Shown in pieces: positions 1 to 7,962 of a stretch of 38,296 nucleotides of DNA. Made by a program: the position numbers and the translations under genes. The first letter of the stretch is position 1. Each line of letters starts with the position of its first letter. Source of the stretch: Polaribacter sp. (GTDB lineage Bacteria > Bacteroidota > Bacteroidia > Flavobacteriales > Flavobacteriaceae); NCBI GenBank assembly GCA_030731625.1, contig JANQTQ010000201.1:1-38296 (forward strand). Direction: 5' to 3'. The notes below the pieces were generated by a model. That model was not told the DNA's origin, did no database searches, and saw only the letters and a program-made list of their open reading frames with translations.

Positions 1-74
1 TAGTTCCAGCAAACACTAATAAACCAACTATCAGCAAAAAAGGTCATTTTTCATTATTGAGGAAATAGAAAACT

Positions 75-2786
75 ATGAAAATTTATAGCACTTTACTTTT
101 TTTGCTACTAACTGTTTGCATAAGTGCTCAAAGAGAAGCTGATAACTGGTATTTTGGAAACAATGCTGGTCTAAATTTTTCAACATCTATGCCAACTGTT
201 ATTCAAGGCAGTAGTATTTTTAGTACAAAAGGATCTAGCGCTATATCAGACAAAAATGGGAATACTGTATTTTATAGTAATGGAACTTTTCTTAAAAACG
301 ATAAGAATTTTGATATTGCTACCACTTTTGGAGGATCAAATGGAGGACTTACTCAGTCCGCCATATTTATCCCAACAAATAATGAGCATATATATCATTA
401 TTTTACCATAAGTATTGAGTCTCAAAGCCCAGGTCCAGGAGGTCCAAATTTTGCCCCCGGGCTTTACCATTACATGTTAGATAAGAGACTTAATAATGGC
501 AATGGTGGTGTTATTCCACAAAGAGATTCACATTTAATAAACACAGGTGGAATGTCTGGAAAAATGTCTGCAATACATCATTCAGATGGAAAATCTATAT
601 GGTTAGCAGTTTTAGGAAATGAAACTAACCTAAATAATTCTTTTGATACTTTTTTTATTTATAAAATAAATGAAACTGATGTAAGCAACCCAATAATATA
701 TAAACTAGAAACCCCATTAGATTATGGTGATGGGGCTATTAAATTTTCTCCTGATGGCGAAAAATTAGTTTTGACTGGATATGAAAGAAAAGTAATTTTA
801 TTCGAATTTAATAAACAAGATGCTTCAATTAAAAAAGAAAATGAGTTTGGAACTTTTGTGGACTTAGGTGTTTGGGCTATTCCTTATGGAGTAGAGTTTT
901 CACAAGATTCCAAACTGTTATATTTGACTGGTGTTGATCAAAATAGTTTGACATATTTATTTCAGTTTGACATTGAAGAGACAGATTTAAATAAAATAAG
1001 AACGGAGCTCTATACTGACAACTCTATTATTCCTGGTGGATTACAAATTTCTTCTGACGGAAAAATATACATGGCAATTGCACAAAAATCTCAAGTAAAT
1101 AATCAAAGTAGTTATTTAGGAGTTATTAACTCCCCAACTACCATAGGGATTAGGAGTAATTATGATCATAATGCTATTAATTTAGAAGAAGGAAAATCAA
1201 TTAGAAGTCTTCCAAACTTTATTCAATCATATTTTAGAACGAGAATTTTAACTGAAAAAGGCTGTTTAAATAGTGATATTTTTTTTGAAGTTGATACGTA
1301 TGCAAACATTACTTCTGCTGAATGGGATTTTGGGGATGGTAACAAATCAACCGAAATTACGCCAAACCATATTTTTACAACCTCAGGTGAATTTAATGTT
1401 ACAGTAACTATTACCATAAATAATAGACAAATAACTGTTAACAAGAAAATAACTGTTTTCTCTCCACCAATAATTTACACTGATAAAAAAATAATTCAAT
1501 GCGGTATTAACAATGATGGCATTGATTATTTTAATTTAATGAATATAAATGATGAAATAACTGACAATAATTTAACTTATGAATTTGCTTTTTTTGAAAA
1601 CTCAATAGATGCTTTTAACAATAGTAATAAAATAGATGATCCAGAAAACTACCAAAACCTAAGTAACCCACAAACGCTATTTGCAAGAATTGTTAATCAA
1701 AACGGTTGTTCAAGTATTGCTGCTTTTTCAATAGAATCTGTTTTTGTTCAATTAGGAAATATTAATTCTATTTATACTTGTGAGGACTCTGATAATATTA
1801 TTGGAAATTCTGAAGGGCTTTTTAAATTGAGAGGTAAATTAGAAGAAATAAGAGAACAATTTAATATAAGTTCTACTTCAATAATTAGATTTTACAAAAG
1901 TCAAATAGATGCGCAAACTACAAACGACCAACTTCCTCTAAATTTTAATTCTCCAACAAGAATAATATGGGTAAGAGTAGATAACGATTTAAGTTGTGGA
2001 GGCATAGAACCTGTAAATTTAATTGTAAACTCTAATCAACCAATAAACCTACAAGACACTTATACAATATGTCACAAACCAGAAGAAAAACCTCCTGTTA
2101 TTGTTTCTGCAGATGCAAGTAATGATCGTTTTGAATGGAAAAATAGTACAGGTGCAGTTATAAGTACAGAAAAAGATTACACATTAAATACCATTGGCGA
2201 ATTTTCTTTAACAGTGTACAAATCTGAAAATGGTATTGCCTGTTCTGTTAGAAAAGATTTTGTAGTTGTAAATCCTGAAATAGCTGTTTTCTCTCAAATA
2301 GACGTAAATACAGAAGATGAAACGAACAACACAATTTCATTAAATGTTATTGGAAATAGCAATTATGAATTCTCTTTAGACAATACAAACTTCTCTGGAA
2401 ATGGAACCTCTTTCACATTTACAAATGTAGAAGCTGGTTTAAGAACAGTTTACGTAAGAGATATCAATAATTGCGAAGAACCAATTCAAACAAATGTTTC
2501 TGTGATTGGATTTAAAGAATACTTTACACCAAACGGAGATAATAACAATGATTTTTGGAATGTAAAAGGGTTGGATCCTGTTTTATTTAAATCTATAAAT
2601 GTGCGTATTTTTAATAGATATGGAAAACTCATTGGCTCTATAACAGATTTTTCTTCGCAAGGTTGGGACGGAAATTTTAACGGAAAACCAGCAGCTCCAA
2701 ATAACTATTGGTTTACAGCAAAAATTATAGATAAAGATGATAAAATAATTCAAGAATCTGGAAATTTTAGTTTGATTAGAAATTAA
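75..2786 (+). CDS. Type IX-secreted PKD-domain protein with type B sorting domain
   Basis: 903-residue secreted protein. A signal peptide (residues 1-18, ending CISAQ) is followed by about 380 residues with beta-propeller-like repeats, visible as recurring FSPDGEKL, FSQDSKLL and ISSDGKIY segments. A PKD domain near residues 405-460 carries the WDFGDG motif. The last ~90 residues (FTPNGDNNNDFW, then FNRYGKL, GWDGNFNGKP and NYWF) are the gliding-motility-associated type B C-terminal domain recognised by the type IX secretion system, so the protein is probably exported and surface-attached or released. The substrate or adhesion partner cannot be told from sequence. It ends 29 bp before uvrB on the same strand, but a functional link is unlikely. 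The start is supported by the signal peptide. Confident on secretion class, not on role. Confidence 0.85.
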   Translation: MKIYSTLLFLLLTVCISAQREADNWYFGNNAGLNFSTSMPTVIQGSSIFSTKGSSAISDKNGNTVFYSNGTFLKNDKNFDIATTFGGSNGGLTQSAIFIPTNNEHIYHYFTISIESQSPGPGGPNFAPGLYHYMLDKRLNNGNGGVIPQRDSHLINTGGMSGKMSAIHHSDGKSIWLAVLGNETNLNNSFDTFFIYKINETDVSNPIIYKLETPLDYGDGAIKFSPDGEKLVLTGYERKVILFEFNKQDASIKKENEFGTFVDLGVWAIPYGVEFSQDSKLLYLTGVDQNSLTYLFQFDIEETDLNKIRTELYTDNSIIPGGLQISSDGKIYMAIAQKSQVNNQSSYLGVINSPTTIGIRSNYDHNAINLEEGKSIRSLPNFIQSYFRTRILTEKGCLNSDIFFEVDTYANITSAEWDFGDGNKSTEITPNHIFTTSGEFNVTVTITINNRQITVNKKITVFSPPIIYTDKKIIQCGINNDGIDYFNLMNINDEITDNNLTYEFAFFENSIDAFNNSNKIDDPENYQNLSNPQTLFARIVNQNGCSSIAAFSIESVFVQLGNINSIYTCEDSDNIIGNSEGLFKLRGKLEEIREQFNISSTSIIRFYKSQIDAQTTNDQLPLNFNSPTRIIWVRVDNDLSCGGIEPVNLIVNSNQPINLQDTYTICHKPEEKPPVIVSADASNDRFEWKNSTGAVISTEKDYTLNTIGEFSLTVYKSENGIACSVRKDFVVVNPEIAVFSQIDVNTEDETNNTISLNVIGNSNYEFSLDNTNFSGNGTSFTFTNVEAGLRTVYVRDINNCEEPIQTNVSVIGFKEYFTPNGDNNNDFWNVKGLDPVLFKSINVRIFNRYGKLIGSITDFSSQGWDGNFNGKPAAPNNYWFTAKIIDKDDKIIQESGNFSLIRN

Positions 2787-2803
2787 TAATCTTTAACTAT
2801 CCG

Positions 2804-2811
2804 TATTTTTG
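2804..2811 (+). promoter_or_regulatory. Candidate -7 box of uvrB promoter
   Basis: TATTTTTG fits the Bacteroidota -7 consensus TAnnTTTG and ends only 4 bp before the uvrB ATG. No TTG lies at the usual 17-23 bp upstream; the nearest (TTTG, 2771-2774) is 29 bp away. If used, the transcript would be almost leaderless. Weak. Confidence 0.3.
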
Positions 2812-2815
2812 CAAC

Positions 2816-4804
2816 ATGGAATTTAATTTAGTATCAGAATTCTCTCCTACGGGAGACCAGCCAGAAGCAATAAAACAACTTACACAAGGAGTTTTATCTG
2901 GCGAAAAATTTCAAACTTTACTAGGTGTTACCGGCTCTGGAAAAACATTTACAGTAGCAAATCTTGTAAAAGAAGTACAAAAACCAACCTTAGTTTTAGC
3001 GCATAATAAAACACTAGCCGCTCAATTATACTCAGAATTTAAACAGTTTTTTCCTAAAAATGCTGTAGAATATTTTGTGTCGTACTACGATTATTATCAA
3101 CCAGAAGCCTATATTCCTGTAACAGGAACCTATATAGAAAAAGATTTATCTATTAATGATGATATTGAACGATTGCGAATTAGAGCCACTTCTTCTCTAC
3201 TTTCTGGTAGACGAGATGTTTTAATTGTAGCTTCCGTTTCTTGTTTATACGGAATTGGAAATCCCGTTGAATTTAAGAAAAATGTAATTCCGATTCAAGT
3301 AAATCAGCAAATTGCAAGAACAAAATTTTTACATCAATTGGTACAAAGTTTATATTCTAGAACCGAAGTAGAAATTAAAAGCGGGACTTTTAAAGTGAAA
3401 GGCGATGTCGTTACCATTTATCCATCTTATGGAGATCATGGATATCGAGTGCATTTTTTTGGTGATGAAATTGAAGAAATAGAATCTTTTGATTTAGAAA
3501 ACAATACAGTTATAGAAAGTTTTAATGAACTAACTATTTATCCTGCAAATCTGTTTGTAACTTCTCCGGATGTTTTACAAAATGCCATTCATCAAATTCA
3601 AGAAGATATGATGAAACAGGTAGATTATTTTAAAGAAATTGGCAAACATTTAGAATCAAAACGTTTAAAAGAACGTACAGAATTCGATTTAGAAATGATT
3701 CGTGAATTAGGCTATTGTTCTGGAATTGAAAATTATTCACGTTATTTAGATGGACGTCAACCAGGTACAAGACCTTTCTGCTTGTTAGATTATTTTCCTG
3801 ATGATTATTTAATGATTATCGATGAAAGCCACGTAACAGTTCCGCAAACACACGCAATGTATGGTGGCGATAGAAGTAGAAAAGAAAACTTAGTAGAATA
3901 TGGTTTTCGTTTACCTGCCGCTATGGATAATCGTCCTTTAAAATTTGATGAATTTGAAGCCATTCAGAATCAAACTATTTTTGTTTCAGCTACTCCGGCC
4001 GATTATGAATTGCAAAAAACAGAAGGTGTTTTTGTAGAACAAGTAATTAGACCCACAGGATTATTAGATCCAATTATTGAAATTAGACCAAGTTTAAATC
4101 AGATTGATGATTTAATTGAAGAAATTCAAATTAGAGTAGAAAAAGACGAACGAACTTTAGTAACTACTCTAACAAAAAGAATGGCAGAAGAATTGACAAA
4201 ATATTTAGCAAGAGTTGATATTCGTTGTAGATATATCCATTCTGATGTTGATACTTTAGAGCGTGTAGAAATTATGCAAGATTTGCGTAAAGGTTTGTTT
4301 GATGTTTTAATTGGAGTAAATCTATTAAGAGAAGGTTTAGATTTACCCGAAGTTTCATTAGTAGCCATTTTAGATGCTGATAAAGAAGGATTTTTAAGAA
4401 GTCATAGATCTTTAACACAAACCATAGGTAGAGCCGCGAGAAACGTAAATGGCTTGGCAATTTTATATGCTGATAAAATAACAAACAGCATGCAAAAAAC
4501 CATTGATGAAACGGATAGAAGACGTGAAAAACAAATTGCATATAATACTAAAAATAACATCACTCCTACTCAAATCAATAAAAAAATAGATGATACTTTA
4601 TCTAGAAGCGCTGTTTCTAGTTACCATTATGACAATGCAAAACAAGTTGCTGCAGAACAAGATTTACAATATTTACCAAAAGAAGAAATAGAAAAACGCA
4701 TACGAGACAAACGCAAGCAAATGGAAGCAGCTGCCAAAAGTTTAGACTTTATTGTTGCGGCAAAACTGCGTGATGAGATTGCCGTTTTAAAAGAAAGTTT
4801 GTAA
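2816..4804 (+). CDS. uvrB: UvrABC excinuclease subunit B
   Basis: 662-residue DNA helicase-like subunit of the nucleotide excision repair complex. It receives damaged DNA from UvrA, verifies the lesion and recruits UvrC. Visible features: Walker A GVTGSGKT at residues 37-44, the beta-hairpin region YFVSYYDYYQPEAY near 90-104, helicase motif II as IDESH, motif III region FVSATPADYE, motif VI TIGRAARN, and a C-terminal UVR domain (residues about 622-660) that contacts UvrC. Length and motif order are normal for the family and no defect is seen. The ATG start gives the canonical N-terminus (FSPTGDQPEAI). It is a housekeeping gene with no evident link to its neighbours. Confidence 0.98.
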   Translation: MEFNLVSEFSPTGDQPEAIKQLTQGVLSGEKFQTLLGVTGSGKTFTVANLVKEVQKPTLVLAHNKTLAAQLYSEFKQFFPKNAVEYFVSYYDYYQPEAYIPVTGTYIEKDLSINDDIERLRIRATSSLLSGRRDVLIVASVSCLYGIGNPVEFKKNVIPIQVNQQIARTKFLHQLVQSLYSRTEVEIKSGTFKVKGDVVTIYPSYGDHGYRVHFFGDEIEEIESFDLENNTVIESFNELTIYPANLFVTSPDVLQNAIHQIQEDMMKQVDYFKEIGKHLESKRLKERTEFDLEMIRELGYCSGIENYSRYLDGRQPGTRPFCLLDYFPDDYLMIIDESHVTVPQTHAMYGGDRSRKENLVEYGFRLPAAMDNRPLKFDEFEAIQNQTIFVSATPADYELQKTEGVFVEQVIRPTGLLDPIIEIRPSLNQIDDLIEEIQIRVEKDERTLVTTLTKRMAEELTKYLARVDIRCRYIHSDVDTLERVEIMQDLRKGLFDVLIGVNLLREGLDLPEVSLVAILDADKEGFLRSHRSLTQTIGRAARNVNGLAILYADKITNSMQKTIDETDRRREKQIAYNTKNNITPTQINKKIDDTLSRSAVSSYHYDNAKQVAAEQDLQYLPKEEIEKRIRDKRKQMEAAAKSLDFIVAAKLRDEIAVLKESL

Positions 4805-4887
4805 GTTTTTCATTTTAAATTACGCTTAACTTACTATATAAAGTATTGTAATAACAAGTTTAAAAAGAACACAAAATCTAAATAATT

Positions 4888-5796
4888 ATGAAATTTAACA
4901 ACATTTTAGAGACTATAGGTAACACACCAACAGTAAAATTATCTAAATTATTTCCGAACGCAAATGTGTGGATAAAACTAGAAAAAGTAAATCCTGGTGG
5001 AAGCATTAAAGACAGAATTGCCTTAGCAATGATAGAAGATGCAGAACAAAAAAACCTAATTACTAAAGATACCGAAATTATTGAGCCTACTTCTGGAAAT
5101 ACAGGTATAGGTTTGGCAATGATTGCCGCCATAAAAGGCTATAAATTAACCTTGGTAATGCCAGAATCTATGTCTGTAGAACGACGAGCATTGATGACTG
5201 CATACGGCGCAAATATTGTATTAACGCCAAAAGAATTAGGTTTAGGCGGCACAATAGCAAAAGCAAATGAAATGGTTGCCAATACTAAAAATGCTTGGAT
5301 GCCATCGCAATTTACAAATCCTTCAAATCCTGAAATCCATCGTACAACTACCGCTTTAGAAGTACTAAATGATTTTCCTGATGGACTAGATTATTTAATA
5401 ACTGGTGTTGGTACTGGTGGACATATTACTGGAATGGCAGAAGTTTTAAAAGAAAAATATCCTACTTTAAAAGTATTTGCAGTAGAACCTAACGATTCCG
5501 CAGTAATTTCTGGAGACAAACCCGGCCCTCATCCTTTGCAAGGTATCGGACCTGGCTTTATTCCCGAGACTTTTAATATTAAAATCATAGACGGCGCTAT
5601 TAGAATTACAAAAGAAGAAGCTTTTGCAGAAGTCAAAAACATTGCAAAATCCGAAGGTATTTTAGTAGGTATTTCTACAGGTGCATCATTAGCCGCTGTT
5701 AGAAAACAATTGCAAACTTTAAAAGGTAATGAAACGATCCTAACCATGAATTACGATACGGGAGAGCGTTATTTATCTATTGAAGGACTGTTATAA
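4888..5796 (+). CDS. cysK: Cysteine synthase, O-acetylserine sulfhydrylase family
   Basis: 302-residue PLP-dependent enzyme forming L-cysteine from O-acetylserine and sulfide in the cytoplasm. The PLP lysine is K41 in GGSIKDR; the substrate loop PTSGNTG, the phosphate-binding [10 protein letters not shown] and the C-terminal GISTGAS segment are all present. Length is typical for CysK/CysM. CysM-type (thiosulfate-using) specificity cannot be excluded. It starts 83 bp after uvrB. Downstream lies the convergent intergenic region with the shared palindromic terminator. Confidence 0.93.
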   Translation: MKFNNILETIGNTPTVKLSKLFPNANVWIKLEKVNPGGSIKDRIALAMIEDAEQKNLITKDTEIIEPTSGNTGIGLAMIAAIKGYKLTLVMPESMSVERRALMTAYGANIVLTPKELGLGGTIAKANEMVANTKNAWMPSQFTNPSNPEIHRTTTALEVLNDFPDGLDYLITGVGTGGHITGMAEVLKEKYPTLKVFAVEPNDSAVISGDKPGPHPLQGIGPGFIPETFNIKIIDGAIRITKEEAFAEVKNIAKSEGILVGISTGASLAAVRKQLQTLKGNETILTMNYDTGERYLSIEGLL

Positions 5797-5878
5797 TTAT
5801 TAAGAACATCAATTTTACTGTTAAAAGAAACCGATTGTATTTTTAAGTTTCACATCGGATAAAATTAAATACAAATAA

Positions 5879-6121
5879 ATAAGAGGCTTTAGCTGTAATT
5901 GCGTCAAGGAGGAACTTTGTCTCGCATCAGGCTGCAGTTCAACACGGGTCAAGGTGCAGTTTGTATCGGGTCAAGATGGATTTTTTAAAAGTACTAGTAT
6001 AGTTCGTTCAAAATACTAGTATAACCTATGAAAAGTACTAGTATATATTTTAAAAAAATCTAGTATTTTTACAATATAGTGAAGCAACCCTTAAATGCGG
6101 GATCAGTGCAAATCTTGTTTA
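5879..6121. repeat. Degenerate tandem array with 22-bp period
   Basis: About eleven diverged units in 22-bp register (one step is 23 bp). Equivalent core positions fall at 5904, 5927, 5949, 5971, 5993, 6015, 6037, 6059 and 6103. Two unit types are seen. The left units (5901-5989) carry GTCAAGG or GCATCAGG followed by TGCAGTT. The right units carry TACTAGTATA at 5992-6001, 6014-6023 and 6036-6045, with the diverged ATCTAGTATT at 6058-6067, exactly 22 bp apart. A unit resembling the left type returns at 6100. Twenty-two base pairs is about two DNA helical turns, so the TACTAGTA cores would lie on one face of the helix. The unit is not a multiple of three and the spacers are not CRISPR-like. Function unknown; an iteron-like binding array, an RNA or a decayed element are all possible. 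Confidence 0.65.
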
Positions 6122-6215
6122 AAGATATAAAAAAAAGGGAATTACAAGGTTCATCTTTATGAAAATAAATGAACTTTATAAAAATCTTGACAATTAAGTT
6201 TCAAATGCCTAAAAT

Positions 6216-6249
6216 CAAAAAAACCAAGCAAATTTGCTTGGTTTTTTTG
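6216..6249. terminator. Perfect palindromic bidirectional terminator
   Basis: A 34-bp perfect palindrome with core CCAAGCAAATTTGCTTGG flanked by A7 and T7 runs. It starts 13 bp past the guaB stop codon and serves guaB on the minus strand; the symmetric T run could also stop read-through from cysK. Confidence 0.9.
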
Positions 6250-6262
6250 TCTAAGTTTTAAA

Positions 6263-7738
6263 TTATCTTCTGCTATAATTCGGAGATTCTTTTGTAATCA
6301 CCACATCATGTGGATGACTTTCATTAATTCCGCTAGCGGTAATTCTTATAAATTTACCCGTTTCTTTTAATGTTTCAATATCTTTTGCTCCACAATATCC
6401 CATTCCTGCGCGCAAACCTCCAATAAATTGATGAATACTTTCAAACAATTCTCCTTTATAAGGTACACGACCCACAATTCCTTCTGGAACTAATTTTTTA
6501 ATATCGTCTTCTACATCTTGAAAATAACGATCTTTTGAGCCTTGTTTCATGGCCTCAATAGATCCCATTCCTCTATAAGATTTAAATTTTCTTCCTTCGT
6601 AAATAATAGTTTCTCCAGGAGATTCTTTTGTACCCGCCAATAAAGAACCTAACATTACGGTATCTGCACCAGCAGCAATTGCTTTAGGAATGTCACCAGT
6701 ATAACGAATTCCACCATCAGCAATAACAGGAACACCACTTCCTTTAATGGCTTCTGCAACTTCTAAAACTGCAGAAAACTGAGGAAAACCAACACCTGCA
6801 ATAATTCTAGTTGTACAAATAGAGCCAGGACCAATACCAACTTTTATAGCATCTGCACCAGCAGCAACAAGAAATTGAGCAGCTTCTGGAGTTGCAATAT
6901 TACCTACCACTACATCTAAATTTGGAAATTTATCTTTTATTGCTCTTAAAACATTTACTACACCTTCTGTATGCCCATGAGCTGTATCAATTACAACAGC
7001 ATCTACACCAGCATTTACCAAAGCCTCTGCTCTTTCTACAGCGTCATTTGTTACACCTAAAGCAGCCGCAACTCTTAATCTACCAAAAGAATCTTTATTT
7101 GCAATTGGTTTTTGAGTAACTTTGGTAATATCTCTAAACGTAATAAGTCCTTTTAATTTATAATCTTTATCAACAATTAAAAGTTTTTCTATTTTATAAT
7201 TTTGAAGAATTTTCTCGGCATCTGCTAAAGAGGTTCCAACTGCTGCAGTAACCAAATTTTCACTTGTCATTATTTCAACAATTGGTCTATTACCATCATG
7301 TTCAAATCGTAAATCTCTATTTGTAACAATTCCTTTTAGAATTCCTTCATTATCAACAATAGGAATTCCTCCAATTCCGTGTTCCCTCATGTTATTTTTT
7401 GCATCAGAAACAACAGCAGTTAAAGGTAAAGTTACAGGATCTAAAATCATACCGCTTTCTGCACGTTTTACTTTTCTAACTTCTTGAGCCTGTTTCTCAA
7501 TAGTCATATTTTTATGTAAAACACCTATACCGCCCTCTCTAGCCATGGCAATAGCCAAAGCCGATTCTGTAACTGTATCCATAGCTGCGGAAACTATAGG
7601 AACATTAATTGTAATATTTCTAGTAAATTTTGTTTGAATACTTACTTCTCTTGGAAGTACTTTAGAAAAAGCAGGAACTAATAATACATCATCGTATGTT
7701 AGCCCTTCTCCTAAAATTTTGTTGTTGTGTGCTGTCAT
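6263..7738 (-). CDS. guaB: Inosine-5'-monophosphate dehydrogenase
   Basis: 491-residue enzyme oxidising IMP to XMP with NAD+, the committed step of GTP synthesis. The catalytic TIM barrel is interrupted by a pair of CBS domains (about residues 98-215), where purine nucleotides regulate many family members. The active-site cysteine is C308 in GPGSICTT; the mobile flap region near [13 protein letters not shown] and the C-terminal [10 protein letters not shown] segment are present. Length is standard. It is monocistronic, with its own terminator downstream and a candidate -7 box upstream. Confidence 0.98.
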   Translation of the reverse strand: MTAHNNKILGEGLTYDDVLLVPAFSKVLPREVSIQTKFTRNITINVPIVSAAMDTVTESALAIAMAREGGIGVLHKNMTIEKQAQEVRKVKRAESGMILDPVTLPLTAVVSDAKNNMREHGIGGIPIVDNEGILKGIVTNRDLRFEHDGNRPIVEIMTSENLVTAAVGTSLADAEKILQNYKIEKLLIVDKDYKLKGLITFRDITKVTQKPIANKDSFGRLRVAAALGVTNDAVERAEALVNAGVDAVVIDTAHGHTEGVVNVLRAIKDKFPNLDVVVGNIATPEAAQFLVAAGADAIKVGIGPGSICTTRIIAGVGFPQFSAVLEVAEAIKGSGVPVIADGGIRYTGDIPKAIAAGADTVMLGSLLAGTKESPGETIIYEGRKFKSYRGMGSIEAMKQGSKDRYFQDVEDDIKKLVPEGIVGRVPYKGELFESIHQFIGGLRAGMGYCGAKDIETLKETGKFIRITASGINESHPHDVVITKESPNYSRR

Positions 7739-7740
7739 GT

Positions 7741-7771
7741 TGCAATTAAGGTATAATTGCGAGCAAATTTA
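7741..7771 (-). promoter_or_regulatory. Candidate guaB promoter with small palindrome in leader
   Basis: On the minus strand TAAATTTG (7764-7771) matches the -7 consensus TAnnTTTG, 25 bp before the ATG. No TTG lies at the usual N19 distance. Between box and start codon is a 7-bp inverted repeat, GCAATTA/TAATTGC with a 5-bp loop (7742-7760), of unknown significance. Confidence 0.4.
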
Positions 7772-7962
7772 CAACTTATTAATGAATTATAAGCTTTTCA
7801 TTTTTAAAATATTATAAAGACAATTATTTTAATATACTATTGTATTCTTTTCTAAAAAGAATATTGATAAATAATTTCACAAAAAACAAAACGTTATAAA
7901 GCCCAAATAAATAACAAAATGTTCGTTTTTTCTTGAAATTAAGACTCCGTATTTAACTTCTT

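Larger units (their letters stand above)
5797..6262. other. Convergent intergenic region between cysK and guaB
   Basis: 466 bp without a credible gene. It holds the 22-bp-period array (5879-6121), a small imperfect inverted repeat GTTCAT/ATGAAC near 6149-6174, and the bidirectional terminator at 6216-6249. The stretch 5896-5980 is visibly richer in G and C than its AT-rich surroundings. Confidence 0.7.

Noticed and set aside
5881-6020. Open frame of about 45 codons across the left part of the 22-bp array
   Set aside because: No start codon, ends in the array, and the 22-bp period would shift reading frame at each unit; not a credible gene.
5879-6121. CRISPR-like array
   Set aside because: Units are 22 bp in total and diverged; there are no conserved repeats separated by unique spacers and no cas genes.
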